Shown here: one piece after another, positions 21,802-33,115 of the stretch
How the letters are laid out: the number at the start of each line of letters is the position of its first letter
How positions within the stretch are numbered: position 1 is the first letter of the stretch
Source of the DNA: Lamellibrachia satsuma
Lineage: Eukaryota; Annelida; Polychaeta; Sabellida; Siboglinidae
Direction of reading: 5' to 3'
Length of the DNA stretch: 64,000 nucleotides
Assembly (NCBI GenBank): GCA_033239005.1
Contig: BSQZ01000011.1
Span: 5,253,001 to 5,317,000, forward strand
Position numbers and translations under genes: made by a program
The notes under the pieces: generated by a model
The model's database searches: none
Told to the model about the DNA's origin: nothing
Seen by the model: the letters and a program-made list of their open reading frames with translations, nothing else

Positions 21802-21992
21802 AAAGAGAAAAGGGCATATTTGCAGTCAATGGCTCTGTAGTAACTGTCAATAGTTTTTGGGTGACAGCATGCGCATGTGTCACTGATGGAATGATATCTG
21901 TGTACGAAGACAGCATATATTTATTTTCTAAAAACTGAAATTGTAGTATTTGAAGAACACACCACAGTTACCTGGTGACAAGAAAAAAAGTG

Positions 21993-22070
21993 TCACGTTG
22001 TGTAATATTACATTGTGCACAGTGTTAAATTATTGTGTAATATTACATTGTGCACAGTGTTAAATTGTCT
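21993..22070 (+). repeat. Two-copy tandem duplication, about 40 bp
   Basis: The segment TTGTGTAATATTACATTGTG followed by CACAGTGTTAAATT occurs twice in direct succession with almost no change. GTAATATTAC is a 10-bp palindrome. Confidence 0.85.
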
Positions 22071-22845
22071 GAAACACTTTTATCATTGGTTTCAATGAAA
22101 AATTTAGTAGTATACTGTAGTGACCAGTGTTTAAAGGGTTACTTTACATGTAGACTCCGTGTGTGGTTATATTCTCCCCTTCTCTCTCATTAGCTCAATA
22201 TTTATGAAGCCTACTTACTTAACATCATATTAAAATTAACGTGTTTATATGACAGTTTTACGGGTGTTTGTGATGCACGCTGGTGGACATAGTGACTAGT
22301 AAACCAAACGAACAATCTAGTCGAGACATCAAAAGCAAAATATAGCGACATTTACTCGCATAGTTATACCTACAGTTGTTCCTTTGTTTAGCACACAGAT
22401 ACTAAGAGAACACTGACAGATTCTAAGAAATATTGTGAGTTCAGAAATATTGTTGAACTGAACGGATTATCGCTAGGTGCTACTGTACTAATTTTATGCA
22501 ATCCCAGTTCACCTTGTGACCACAGATCACCAGTGTCAGTTGTCAACAACATTATCCTCTGGAAGTTATGGGTTGATTACATACGTAATGTGTCGCGGCC
22601 ACTGGGGGTTTACCCTTTACAATCGACACCTGCGTTGACTGCATACAATGATGACCTATGGGATGTAGACAAGGTCACCAAACATATTCGTTCGTTGTCA
22701 ACACGCTACAAATAGATCGCATTTCACACCTGGGAGAAGGACAGAGTGAACGACAGTCGGGCTGACGGGTGGCAGTGACGCTACGGAATATCTTTCAACA
22801 TCGTCGCTATTCTACGCGATGTTTACTTACACGCGATGTTTTACG
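22071..22845. other. Anonymous intergenic sequence
   Basis: No gene or repeat recognised. Confidence 0.35.
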
Positions 22846-22894
22846 CACGCACGCACGCACGCACGCACGTACGTACGTACGCACGCACGCACGC
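22846..22894 (+). repeat. GCAC microsatellite with GTAC variants
   Basis: ACGCACGCAC-type repeat with a central block of ACGTACGTACGTACG that is locally palindromic. Confidence 0.9.
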
Positions 22895-23195
22895 CAAACC
22901 TCCCACATAGAGATATGGATTAATTAAAAGTATTTTTTTAATATTACCACCAAAATCCCTACTCATCTTTAAATGTCCCTTATAATGTAATGTACCAAAG
23001 CCAAATGTCCGATACTTTAAAAGGACGAACCTTTTTGACTGAATATATTAAACAATCATTTAAATCGGCTAATTTGTGAATTTTAGGCTCTGCAACGCAT
23101 CCGAAATGTTACTATGGTCTGACCCTATAGATGATTATGACGGCTCCCATCTCGAACCCTAGATTCCCAGGGCTGAGAAGCTGTGAGGACCCTTC

Positions 23196-23285
23196 ACGGT
23201 GCAGCCAACATTTATGTGTGTAGTACACCGCGTAGTACACCGCACTGCGTACTACACCGCACTGCGTACTACACCGCGCTGCCGG
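23196..23285 (+). repeat. Short ACACCGC repeat
   Basis: Four copies of a 12-17 bp unit (GTAGTACACC, GCACTGCGTACTACACC) lie in 23,219-23,281. Anonymous DNA follows to 23,960, pyrimidine-rich on + between 23,560 and 23,860. Confidence 0.6.
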
Positions 23286-23969
23286 TCGACCATACCGAGA
23301 TTCAGACGTTTAATAATATGATATTTTTATGTACGAAAGCATCATCGTGGCACAGCGCAATTTTTTTGATACGGAAGGATTGTAAACTACCGTGAGTGCA
23401 TAGTGCAGCATATATAAACTGCCGCCTTGAATTTTATAGCGAAACGCTGGCGACTGAACAAAATGAACTTTACTTGATGTATTTTGCTATGCAAATAAGG
23501 TAGTTTCGGGCATTCGTTTGCTTGTTTTATACAAACACGCCGTGTGCCAATTTTTTTCCGCACATTACGACACTTTGGTTTTAAGGAGCCATATATATTC
23601 TTCTTCCTTTCAATCCTTTGCGGTGTGGGTTTTTCCTGCCATTTATTCCCATCCTCCGCTGTTCCCATCTGCCTTTTCATACGATCCCTCCTCTTTAATT
23701 ATTTTGGTCTTCGTCTTCTTCTCCTACCACCCTCTTCTGTTTCCAATACTCCGTCAGTTTCTCCTCACACTTCCCCGAATGTGTCCTGTCTGCTCCCCAA
23801 TACATTCCCAATACATTCCTTGAAGGTTTTTCTTTATTCCAATCTTTTCTCGTAATTCCGACTTGTTCCTATCAGTTAGCTTCACTCTACATATTCTGCG
23901 GACCTGTTTGTTCTCTGTTTGTTCTCTGTAGCTTCTCCTTCTGTCTCTGTGTCAACTCATTAGTTCTTG

Positions 23970-24266
23970 ACATTGCACATTAGATTCGGACCAAGTTGTT
24001 CTCTACTACATGTAACGTCTCCTCTTGTGTGTATGTCCACTCATTGCACATTAGATTCGGACCAAGTTGTTCTCTACTACATGTAACGTCTCCTCTTGTG
24101 TGTATGTCCACTCATTGCACATTAGATTCGGACCAAGTTGTTCTCTACTACATGTAACGTCTCCTCTTGTGTGTATGTCCACTCATTTACATTAGATTCG
24201 GACCCAGCTGTTCTCTACGACATATAACTTATCCACTCGTCTCTATGTCCACACATTGCACATTAA
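23970..24266 (+). repeat. Minisatellite, 71-bp unit, about 4 copies
   Basis: Units begin GCACATTAGATTCGGACCAA and include CATGTAACGTCTCCTCTTGT. The first starts at 23,975 and the next at 24,046, exactly 71 bases apart. The first three are nearly identical; the last one (from about 24,188) is diverged. Confidence 0.93.
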
Positions 24267-25027
24267 TGGGTCACCTAGTCGTGCAACACGGCGCTGCCCA
24301 TGTTGACCCATGTAGTGGGTGTGTCTCTCGTGCTTCCTTCCCCTAGGGCCCTGTCCACAGGGACTAATTAGCTTAGTTCACCCTTGGTTCCCCTTGTTCT
24401 AGACCAACTCCATGCCAAGGCTGGCGAGCTTGATCTAACCCAGACGGCTTGGGGCCGCAAGCTGTCCAGATATCAGAGTATTACACGGGAAGGTTATGTC
24501 AGTCTTGTACGTGGCTGCGTTACGTGCCTACACTCGTGTTCCTTTTCACCTCTGTGAAGGAGTTAGCTGGCGGCTGCAGTCGAAAACGAGAGCGTGAACC
24601 GCATGCGTTACACTCCTCACAACACTACACATGGCCGGATCCAGGGGTGTCCGTCAGATGCCCGGGCACCCCATTTCACTTGTTTCTTGGATGAGGACAT
24701 TTCTAACATACAAACTATGGGCACTGCCACCATTACGGCTATGCATCCCCCTCCCGGTCGTTCGATCTGCCTCCTCCCTCCCATCCTAGATTATCCTCGT
24801 ACTACCCACTACTAAACGCAAATGGATTTTTTATGTCATTGCATTTTCTTCAGTGACTTTCCACAGGTCAGTACATGTCAGGCTTGCAAACCAGTGTGAG
24901 AGACAGTTACTCCCTTAAGCTGGCGTCCATAGTAAAGATGGTTATTCACTGGGAAAACATAATATTCCACTGAGAAGCCACAGTCGTGACGCCATCCATC
25001 TCGACACTGATGAGAATGACGGCGACG
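24267..25027. other. Anonymous intergenic sequence
   Basis: No gene recognised; open frames of 73-81 codons overlap each other and lack motifs. Confidence 0.35.
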
Positions 25028-25028
25028 T

Positions 25029-25064
<36 letters not shown>

Positions 25065-25232
25065 GGTGCGGGTGCGGGTGCGGGTGCGGGTGCGGGTGCG
25101 GGTGCGTGTGCGTGTGCGTGTGCGTGTGCGTGTGCGTGTGCGTGTGCGTGTGCGTGGGTGTGGGTGTGGGTGTGTGTGTGTGTGTGGGTGTGGGTGTGGG
25201 TGTGGGTGTGTGGGTGTGGGTGTGTGTGTGGG

Positions 25233-25264
<32 letters not shown>

Positions 25265-25276
25265 TGTGTGTGTGTG
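25029..25276 (+). repeat. Compound GT-rich microsatellite
   Basis: Successive blocks of (GT)n, (GGGTGC)n, (GTGTGC)n, (GGGTGT)n and (GTGC)n. The four overlapping ORFs here encode only Cys-Val, Arg-Val, Cys-Ala or His-Thr/Pro repeats and are products of the repeat. Confidence 0.97.
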
Positions 25277-26254
25277 TCTAGTTTGGAAACTGGCACCCCC
25301 TTTTCACGGTCTGGATCCGCGCTAGACGCATCACTCAGACCTGTGTCGTCGTCTCTTGTCGACATGTATTTTGCTAGCCTATCGCTTAGCGGAAATCCGA
25401 ATTCTGCACGTCAATAAAAAGACGGATTTGGCGCAAATACAAACCGGGACTCGTTGTCATTCTCCTCTCACGCAGAAGCCAACCATCATCCGCTAGAAAA
25501 AACAACCAAGTCACCAAGATGCTGCGTCCCTGCAAACTGCCAATTTCTGTTTTCAGCAATTTTGTCACAGTAGAAATGATTCGCGATAACGGTGCCGTCT
25601 CAAGTGGTATGCTGCTAAATAAAATACATGTGTCGGTTTTTTCGTATTCACGAGTGTCTTAAGTGTTTCAGACGAGGACACCGCTAACGTGCTAGCGTTT
25701 CCTACATTGTGTATCGCGTTGTTTTTATTGTATAATCATGTTTGATTGTAATTTTTTTATCCTCAGATTGGTCTTCTTCATAGAGCGGTATTTGCGGAGC
25801 CCTATAGTTCTCATTACACAAATGGAGTTATATTTAATGGTTTTATTCCACGTACAATCCTAAACACCTCACTGCAAAACGGCAATTGCATTTGATTGAC
25901 TAACACATCTCGTTAATAATATATAAAAATGTGTGGCCTGTATCCTACCGCTGGGCACGTGAGGCACGGCGTATGGTCAGACGGCAGCGGAGCGGCCGAT
26001 CAGACGTAAGAACTGCTGCAGGTCGATCGTGCTCTGGCAGCAGTTAGTTATTCTCATGTTGCGGTCAGTACAAGGCTTGTTCTTCGTTTTGTCGGGTGGG
26101 CGCTCCGCTCAGGTGACGGTCTCGCTATATCGACTACTTCCCGTATTGCTTGGTCGCCTCGCTAGGGTCTCGGTACACCGGCCACCGTATAGTTGCATCA
26201 CTCTGGGTCGGCCTCGCTAAACTATCACTGTCGGTGTGATTAAGTCTGGAGAAA

Positions 26255-26385
26255 ACCTTGCTACACCGACCAACAGCCTCGGTACACCGACCACCAGCCT
26301 CGCTACACCGACCAACAGCCTCGCTACACTGACCAACAGCCTCGCTACACCGACCAACAGCCTCGCTACACCGATCGGCAGCCGA
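26255..26385 (+). repeat. Minisatellite, 21-bp unit, about 6 copies
   Basis: The unit is CCTCGCTACACCGACCAACA plus G, with CGGTACACC and ACTGACC variants. The unit length is a multiple of 3, so open frames on both strands simply repeat seven residues. Confidence 0.9.
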
Positions 26386-26569
26386 AGGTAAGCGCAAACG
26401 AGTCGTTTTTTTTTCAACGTCACCATGAGCGACACCTTGATTGTGTGTATTGTCTCAATGTGAAAAATCGTGACAAATTATTTTCAGGAACACAGTAGCT
26501 CAGCGATAGATCGTCTGAATGGAAATCGTATATCTGGAAACTCGATTCATTCACTGTCGTTCGAAGCAT

Positions 26570-26850
26570 TTGGTTTGGCAAAACTAGATGCCAGAAAACT
26601 AAGATGAGATCGAGTTGAAGATTTTTAATTATTGAATAGTTATGAAGATTCAAGATACTGACAGAACTGTTGTTTTCTTCAAACTTTAAGAAGGTAGTAG
26701 AACAGCATTAGGAAAAGTGTATGTTGGATGTGGGAAAGTGGTCATTATCGCAGAGGACGGTAAACGAATGGAACAAATTATCTAACGTTTATTTTAATGT
26801 TTGTAGTCTGAAATTGACAGATTTCTTAAGGGCGGGTTATGTAAATATGC
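26570..26850 (+). pseudogene. CR1-like LINE, C-terminal relic
   Basis: The bases follow the 4.1-kb LINE copy from CTAGATGCCAGAAAACTAAG (equivalent to LETRRLR) through TAGTTATGAAGAT (NGYED) and GGTAAACGAATGGAACAAAT (NEWNKL) to TTTCTTAAGGGCGGGTTATG near the ORF end. Several stops and indels are present. It lacks the family 3' UTR. Confidence 0.75.
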
Positions 26851-27055
26851 CAAATATGCCAAGCAGTAGTTTAATCCTCATCCACTTCCCATCTAGAGTA
26901 TTTTTTGTTGCATGGAAAGTTTGTTAATACGTCACCACTGATTGCTACAATTAACCCAGCTGCATAAACGACAACCTAAATGTTGCGTAGTAATAACATC
27001 GTGTCTGAAATATTGCTAAACATATCCAACTTGTGTTGGAATGAGCAGACACGAA

Positions 27056-27057
<2 letters not shown>

Positions 27058-27147
<90 letters not shown>
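27058..27147. repeat. TA microsatellite
   Basis: About 45 uninterrupted TA units. The Tyr-Ile ORFs on both strands are artefacts. Confidence 0.97.
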
Positions 27148-27150
<3 letters not shown>

Positions 27151-27940
27151 TATAAATTGAAATAAATATCTACGGTGGTTCTTCCATACCTAAATAAAAT
27201 TTTACTTTCGTGGATGATATTTGCAATATGGACCGTAACCCGGTTTTGGCGCGCCCTTACAAATACTATCTACTCTAATCTACTGAGGGCAAAGATTGGT
27301 CTCCTTTCTTAAACAGGATGATACATTTAGTATCTTTCGAAGTCCCCCGGAGATACCATCGTACCCAGGTACTTTTCTGTTTTGGCTTTTTCAGCCTGAC
27401 ACATTTCAGGTTGTTCAACGTGACAATTACTAGTTGGATGTTATTCTACACTTTCAAGGGTTTTAGTGGAAATGTCTCCAGGCATGTTGTGTGATCAGCA
27501 CATCGTCCAGTATCCATTGCGGTAGACTCATCGTCTGACTTCAGTTGTGATGGATCAAGTTTGTTGTTTTCCCTTTAAGACGGCCGGGTGTCATGAACAA
27601 GGAAACGTGTCCTCTTCTTGCACAAACACCAGCACAGCTGTATTTGGCCCTCGCGGGAGATGAGAGCGGATGAAAGCTAAAACGTAGGCGTTCAGTCAAG
27701 GCCCACAGTCGGTGCACTGTTTCTCGCCTGTTTTCCGCCTATTAGTGTGTTTGCGCCCACGTTCTGTCGTGTTTTGCGCGACTCGCCTCAGTCGTCGCTG
27801 CTGGCGTACGGTGTCTGTCAGTCGGTGCTCGCGGGCCTCGTCGCTGTAACGATATCAGACGTTGATGGAGCTGCAGGAAGCCCACGGAGTCGCTAACGAT
27901 GCACTAACAGCGTATTCACCGCGCGACGTCTCCTGAATAA
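27148..27940. other. Anonymous intergenic sequence
   Basis: No gene recognised. The part from about 27,640 to 27,930 is richer in G+C and CpG than its surroundings, but no exon or promoter can be supported. Confidence 0.35.
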
Positions 27941-27944
27941 CAAG

Positions 27945-29085
27945 ATTTAACAAGATTTTTTTAACAAGATTGCCATCCCAAACAACAAGTTCCAAACGGC
28001 AAGTGGACAAGGAAGCCATTGGTTTATCGAGAGTCCAAAAATTTTCTCATTTAAAATCTCCCGCCCTTATCAAATATCTATCAATTCTATTTTTAAACAT
28101 ATTCACACTACTAGCATTAACACAATCATTTGGCAGTTTGTTCCATTCATTTATCACCCTCTGTGAGAAAGAGTACTTTCTCATGTCCTACCTACACTGC
28201 TCCTTAACTAATGTTGCTTTGTGTCCTCTGGTTCTACTGCCTTCTTTAAGTTTGAAGAACCACAAACCACATTGTAATAAGCGACTTTCGTAACTAAAGT
28301 CTTTCAATTCTGGAATCATTTTAGTTGCTCTTCGTTGTATTCTTTCTAGCTTGTCTATGTCTTTTTTACGATATGGCCTCCATGTTTTAATACAATATTC
28401 CAAATGTGGTCTAACTATTGTTTTGTACATGGGTACAATTAGTTGTTTCTCCTTATATATGATAGTTCTCCTAATTAATCCTAGAATTTGATTTCCTTTT
28501 GAAGCAGCAATCCCACATTGCTCTGGAACTTTCATGTCAGCACTAAATGTTACTACTAAGTCCTTTTCTTGTGTAGTTCTACCTAGTACAGCATCCCCCA
28601 TTATATATTATTTGTCCATGTTTCCATGTCCTATGTGTATACATTTACACTTCCCAAAATTGAATAACATTTCCAATTTTTCTGATCATTTAACTAATTT
28701 ATCTAGATCATCCTGTAAACTTTGTTTATCTGTATCATTAGTAACCTTTCTGAATACTTTTGTGTCATCTGCAAATTTGAGTACTTTGCTAGATATGTCA
28801 TCTTCCAAATCATTTATATATATTAAAAACAGTATAGGGCCTAATATTGATCCCTGTGGTACCCCACTCAAAACAGATTTCCAGTTTGAAATCTCACCGT
28901 CTACTATTACTCTCTGTTTTCTGCGTGTAAGCCACTTTTCTATCCAGTTGATTACATCATTACCTATGCCATGGGCTTTTAGTTTAAGTAACAATCTTTG
29001 ATGGGGCACTTTATCGAAAGCTTTCTGAAAATCTAAGTAGACAACATCCACTGGTGACGCGTCATCTACCAACTTTGTAATTTCT
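27945..29085 (-). pseudogene. CR1-like LINE, 5'-truncated, best RT core here
   Basis: On the minus strand the copy starts at about 29,085 inside the RT and reads VVYLDFQKAFDKVPHQRLLL, the block SGVPQGSILGPILFLIYIN, and FADDTKVF. It then crosses a stop at about 28,685 and a frame change into GDAVLGRTTQEKDL, AASKGNQILGLIRRT and RPHLEYCIKTWRPYRKKDID. A deletion around 28,262 removes the stretch between LLQCGL and FFKLKEGSRTRGH. The 3' UTR with GGACTCTCGATAAACCAATG ends near 27,945 in repeated AATCTTGTTAAA words. This copy keeps the palm block missing from the 4.1-kb copy. Confidence 0.88.
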
Positions 29086-29088
29086 GAC

Positions 29089-29695
29089 AGTAAAACCTGT
29101 CGTAGCCGACAACCGTCTGAACGAGCTCGTTATATCGAATCCTTGAAATGTGACTGGTGTTGCTCCCACTGGCTCGATTCCAAATCATTTTGTGACTAAT
29201 CGAACCTATCTAATATCGATTATGGCATGCTAGGTCTTTTGTGCAAATGTGTCTTGTTTTTAGTTTTGATGAAACCGTCGGACTAACTATTACATTATCT
29301 TCAATTAGGCCCAGTCGAAATTCGGCAAAAAGGCCAATCTAACGGTCAAAGTGAATATTTTTACATATTGGCTTCCCAGATGTGTTTGAATGAACCATAC
29401 TTTTTAAATATACGTTGGCCGTTTAATGTATGTTTACAAATGTCGACCTTGCTCTTCAACATGCAATGTAAACATGATATTCGGGTCGAAATATTCAAAT
29501 TAATCAAATAACGGTCAAATCATGTTAACACATTGTGGTTCATTAAAACACGTTTGAGCGGTCAAGATGCTAGATAGACATAGTTTAAAATGTATAACAT
29601 GATTTTACGATAAAGTCCATCAGACTATGTATCTTTAAAATACTCAGTTGAAAGTGAACATCAACGAACACGATTCACGATGAACTAAATGAATT
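29089..29695 (+). repeat. Dispersed repeat family R2, longest copy
   Basis: Starts CAGTAAAACCTGTCGTAGCC directly at the broken 5' end of the LINE. It contains AATCGAACCTATCTAATATCG, GGCATGCTAGGTC, AGTTTTGATGAAACCGTCGG, TCGAAATTCGGC, TTAAAACACGTTTGAGCGGT and TGAACATCAACGAACACGAT. The same ordered words occur at 37.2, 49.8 and 54.7 kb. No ORF. It is probably a non-autonomous DNA element; its inverted ends are not resolved. Confidence 0.7.
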
Positions 29696-29699
29696 GAGG

Positions 29700-30109
29700 A
29701 CTGAACTATAAACAAGCCAATGGAGTTAGTACTGAGCTATAAACAAGCCAATGGAGTTAGTACTGAGCTATAAACAAGCCAATGGAGTTAGTACTGAGCT
29801 ATAAACAAGCCAATGGAGTTAGTACTGAACTATAAACAAGCCAATGGAGTTAGTACTGAGCTATAAACAAGCCAATGGAGTTAGTACTGAGCTATAAACA
29901 AGCCAATGGAGTTAGTACTGAGCTATAAACAAGCCAATGGAGTTAGTACTGAGCTATAAACAAGCCAATGGAGTTAGTACTGAGCTATAAACAAGCCAAT
30001 GGAGTTAGTACTGAACTATAAACAAGCCAATGGAGTTAGTACTGAGCTATAAACAAGCCAATGGAGTTAGTACTGAGCTATAAACAAGCCAATGGAGTTA
30101 GTACTGATC
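29700..30109 (+). repeat. Minisatellite, 31-bp unit, 13 copies
   Basis: The unit TACTGAGCTATAAACAAGCC plus AATGGAGTTAG is repeated 13 times almost perfectly. The only common change is GAGC to GAAC. It abuts the right end of the dispersed repeat at 29,089-29,695. Confidence 0.97.
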
Positions 30110-31317
30110 TGCCCAGGAGATATTTTCTCGGTGCCGGAAGTGTCCGCAATACAAAGGGTTTCCTTAGTAACACGTAGGGTCCACTGAGCCAAGAGAATGT
30201 ACAGACGATGTGATAATCTGATAAATATGCGAACAAAATAGATTATTTCCAGCAATTGTCACTTTGTATGCGTACGAAACAAGCACACGTGGAGTCAATA
30301 CCCGCGGAGGTGTTCACTCGATACATGCCAGTATACTATCCCTGAGAATTGATCTAACTGACCTCCCCCCAAACAAGTTTTAGACATCAAAATTATACCC
30401 TATTCAAGTTGGAATACAACCAAATATATAGGCCTACCCTTTAACGTGCAAAATTTGCATTGCACTTGCATTGCACTTGCATTGATCCATGATATATGAA
30501 AGGTTAATTCACTAACATATATTATTGATAGATTAATATTAAGTAAAATGACAAAAAAGTTTATCACAGCTTTTATTTTAAATATATACCCTTAATTACC
30601 AAAACGCGTTCCGTGCATCAACGTGTTTTGGCGCATAGAACAAACCTATAAAACGTGGACTTTGTATCAAGAATGGTATACCCGGATCAATATGCCTGGC
30701 CGGTTGTACGCATGACAAGACATTTCCCCTTGCACCATGTTTCTCTAAAGTTTCCAGTTGCACAACCAACTAAACAGCTAAACACGTTTCCTGCTGTAAC
30801 GCTCAACTGAACCGCCCACGATCACTTTAGGACAAGCGGACAATTGTAGGGGATGCAATTTGCAAATGAACAATTTAATATAAATGCGTTACTGATAATT
30901 AGCTTACGCGGCCAACATTTCCTCCAATGGTTTGTAGAAATGAGCTTTGTATGGTATCGCATTACTGAGAAAGGTTTCTACGTTGGTAAACACGAGTTAA
31001 GCCTATGATGGCTTACCACAGGACACGTCCAGTTGCGTAATGGGTATATCTACAGCGGAGCATTGGCTCACATGGGATGCAGTAAACGGTGGAATGCAAT
31101 TCGGTTACATTACGTAAAGCTATGTGGTTAGAAAACTTGTTATATGCAATGATATTCTTTCATCGTAGTACCGGCATCAGCATAGACAAGGCGTTCGCGG
31201 CGTTTAGTCCAATATCATATCATAGTTTGTGAAGCCGCCGAAGCCATGCCCGTCCGTGTGGGATTTTTTTTAGATCGAGCCAATGCTTATTGAGTCCACA
31301 TCAGGTTTTTTCCATTT
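30110..31317. other. Anonymous sequence with one weak dispersed repeat
   Basis: The part 30,600-30,690 (AACGTGGACTTTGTATCAAG, AATGGTATACC) resembles 61,375-61,405 (AACGTGGACTGTGTGTCAAC, AATGGTACACT), so both may belong to one unnamed family. No gene recognised. Confidence 0.4.
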
Positions 31318-31421
31318 CTCTCTGTGGGACCCTTTACTTCCCATGGCATAGACACCAGGCAGAACGGACCAATGGCTTTTAGTGTCTCTTCCGAAAGACA
31401 CAGGCAACGTGGGGTGAACTG
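31318..31421 (-). mobile_element. SINE body, antisense
   Basis: The reverse complement gives CACCCCACGTTGCCTGTGTC, TTTCGGAAGAGACACTAAAA, GCC(A)TTGGTCC and the GTAAAGGGTCCCACAGAG end. This is the conserved body of the SINE family also seen at 45.5, 60.3 and 62.7 kb. Its tRNA-like head is missing; in its place a head in the opposite orientation follows immediately. Confidence 0.75.
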
Positions 31422-31590
31422 AACGCGGTAGCGTAGCTGTAAGAACGCCGGGCTCTCAATCGAGACAACCCGGGTTCGAATCCTCTTGTTGGCGTTTCGA
31501 AACTAGCATTTTGATCACCCCACGTTGCCACAGTTCACCTAGCTGTATGAATGAGTACCTGGCTATAGGCAGTGATCGACATGTGAAAGC
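31422..31590 (+). mobile_element. SINE head with intact box B, sense
   Basis: GCGGTAGCGTAGCTGTAAGA resembles box A, and GGTTCGAATCC at 31,473-31,483 is a perfect box B. This is followed by GTTTCGAAACTAGC and the CACCCCACGTTGCC start of the body, then CAGTTCACCTAGCTGTATGA and GAGTACCTGGCTATAGGC. Of the SINE heads here it has the best polymerase III promoter. A true tRNA gene is unlikely because the acceptor-stem pairing is not evident and the same joint recurs in other copies. Confidence 0.75.
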
Positions 31591-32645
31591 ATAGCTTTGG
31601 CACAGTAATTGCAGTGTGGCTGAATGCTTCCTAGAGAACGCTGGAACGAACATGCATGGAAATATATCCACGTGTGCGTACACTTACGTCATACGCCCAT
31701 ATAGTGTGCTTGTTCTCTCTCCACAGAACTAACGTGTACTGTTGTTGTCTGCTGTCGTCTGTAACCGCCATGGTCTGTGGTCTCCACACAGTGAGCGACA
31801 CCGCACATGGCCGGCTTTCGGGAGGTTACTGTTTTATTGTCGGCCTACAAGTTTTACCGGATCGGTTGAAGAACTTGAAGCACAGTGCAGCCTAGATTAG
31901 CTCGGAGTAAACTAGGCTTAAAAAACGATTATTGACTTGATGGGTACATAGAACGAACATATTTATAGGGATTATTTTATGGAATTGTCCGAATGCATAC
32001 GGTCAGTGCTTTAACCTGCATAAACCCGAATAGCCACGACAAGGTGTTCGTAGCTGGCCAGTGGCCGGTTCTTTGCGGATGTGTAGACACAAAACCAATG
32101 TGACTTTTGTCGAAGAATTTGACGGCTGAATCTTGAGCGAATTACTTTAGACACCAATCAAAGCGGCGACCCGACGACATGTCGTGTCGCGTTGTGTCGG
32201 CTCCATGTACCGTCGGACCTCAGATAACAGTTGCTCAGATAGTCAGCTAGTAGGGTAGGGCGGGGCAAGGAGGGGACATCGCACGCGGGAAAGAATCATT
32301 TGGGTAAATATTATCTATGTGCAATGAATGATATAGCTCATTATCTTAGGTACATTTTGTGTTTTGAAATTGTTTTGCATCACCCACGGGGCAAGAAACC
32401 CCGCTATGGGCGCTTGCAATATTATAATTTCTTTATTTGAATATTTGTTCATATTTCGGTCACAACCGATACATCTATACCGCTACTGTAATAGCGTTAG
32501 CCTATTGGAAGCATCTACTTTTGTTCGTACAGTTTCCATGGCAATTGAACATAGTCCAACTTTGGTAAAGACGATTTGTAAAACAATGAAGCTCAAATTT
32601 TAACGTGGATAGCTTACAACGTGTTTTGCTTCTGCTACAACCATA
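31591..32645. other. Anonymous intergenic sequence
   Basis: No gene recognised. GTAGGGTAGGGCGGGGCAAG at about 32,251 resembles the reverse complement of a stretch near 36,480-36,505, possibly element ends, but this could not be confirmed. Confidence 0.35.
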
Positions 32646-32651
32646 TTAAAA

Positions 32652-32717
32652 GATGGATACGGTGATACGGTGATACGGTGATACGGTGATACGGTGATAC
32701 GGTGATGCGGTGATACG
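32652..32717 (+). repeat. Minisatellite, 8-bp unit GATACGGT
   Basis: Eight copies, one with GATGCGGT. Confidence 0.95.
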
Positions 32718-32999
32718 CGGCTCCATCTGGCTAACTCGACATTTATGTTTTCGAGCCGTATGGCTAGTCTGGCATAACGGCGTTTTGCCCCACCTTACAT
32801 TCTCGAGTCGACGTTGTGTATTTGTGATTAGGGTAACTCTATTTATGGTAGATAATCGGCGGATTCTCGATAAGCTTCGTTATATACTTGCTATCTTTGT
32901 TTTGTCATATGGGCAATGTAATCGTGTTATATCTTGTTTTGCATGTTTCCATTCAATCGCGTCGTCGTACGAGGGAGTTAGCAGAATTGACTGAGCCGT

Positions 33000-33115
33000 G
33001 TAATGGACGCCTCGTGAGGGCTGGAGACCACAGCCGATTACACACTTCCCCTGTGTGGGACCCGGCAGTCTCAACTGTGAGTCCTGCGCTCTAAACACTG
33101 AGCTGCTGCACGAAT
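33000..33115 (-). mobile_element. SINE relic, head fused to tail
   Basis: On the minus strand CAGCTCAGTGTTTAGAGCGC and TTGAGACTGCCGGGTCCCAC represent a decayed head. It continues directly into ACACAGGGGAAGTGTGTAAT and CTGTGGTCTCC, the family tail. The body in between is absent, so the copy has an internal deletion. Confidence 0.55.

Noticed and set aside
28534..29001. 155-codon + strand ORF
   Set aside because: It is the antisense shadow of the LINE reverse transcriptase on the minus strand.
29700..30109. CRISPR-like array (31-bp repeats)
   Set aside because: The repeats are head to tail with no unique spacers, in an animal genome without cas genes. The same applies to the 32-bp array at 10.9-12.8 kb.
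31422..31500. tRNA gene (good box A and perfect box B)
   Set aside because: The acceptor-stem pairing is not evident and the head continues into a SINE body shared with other copies in the window.
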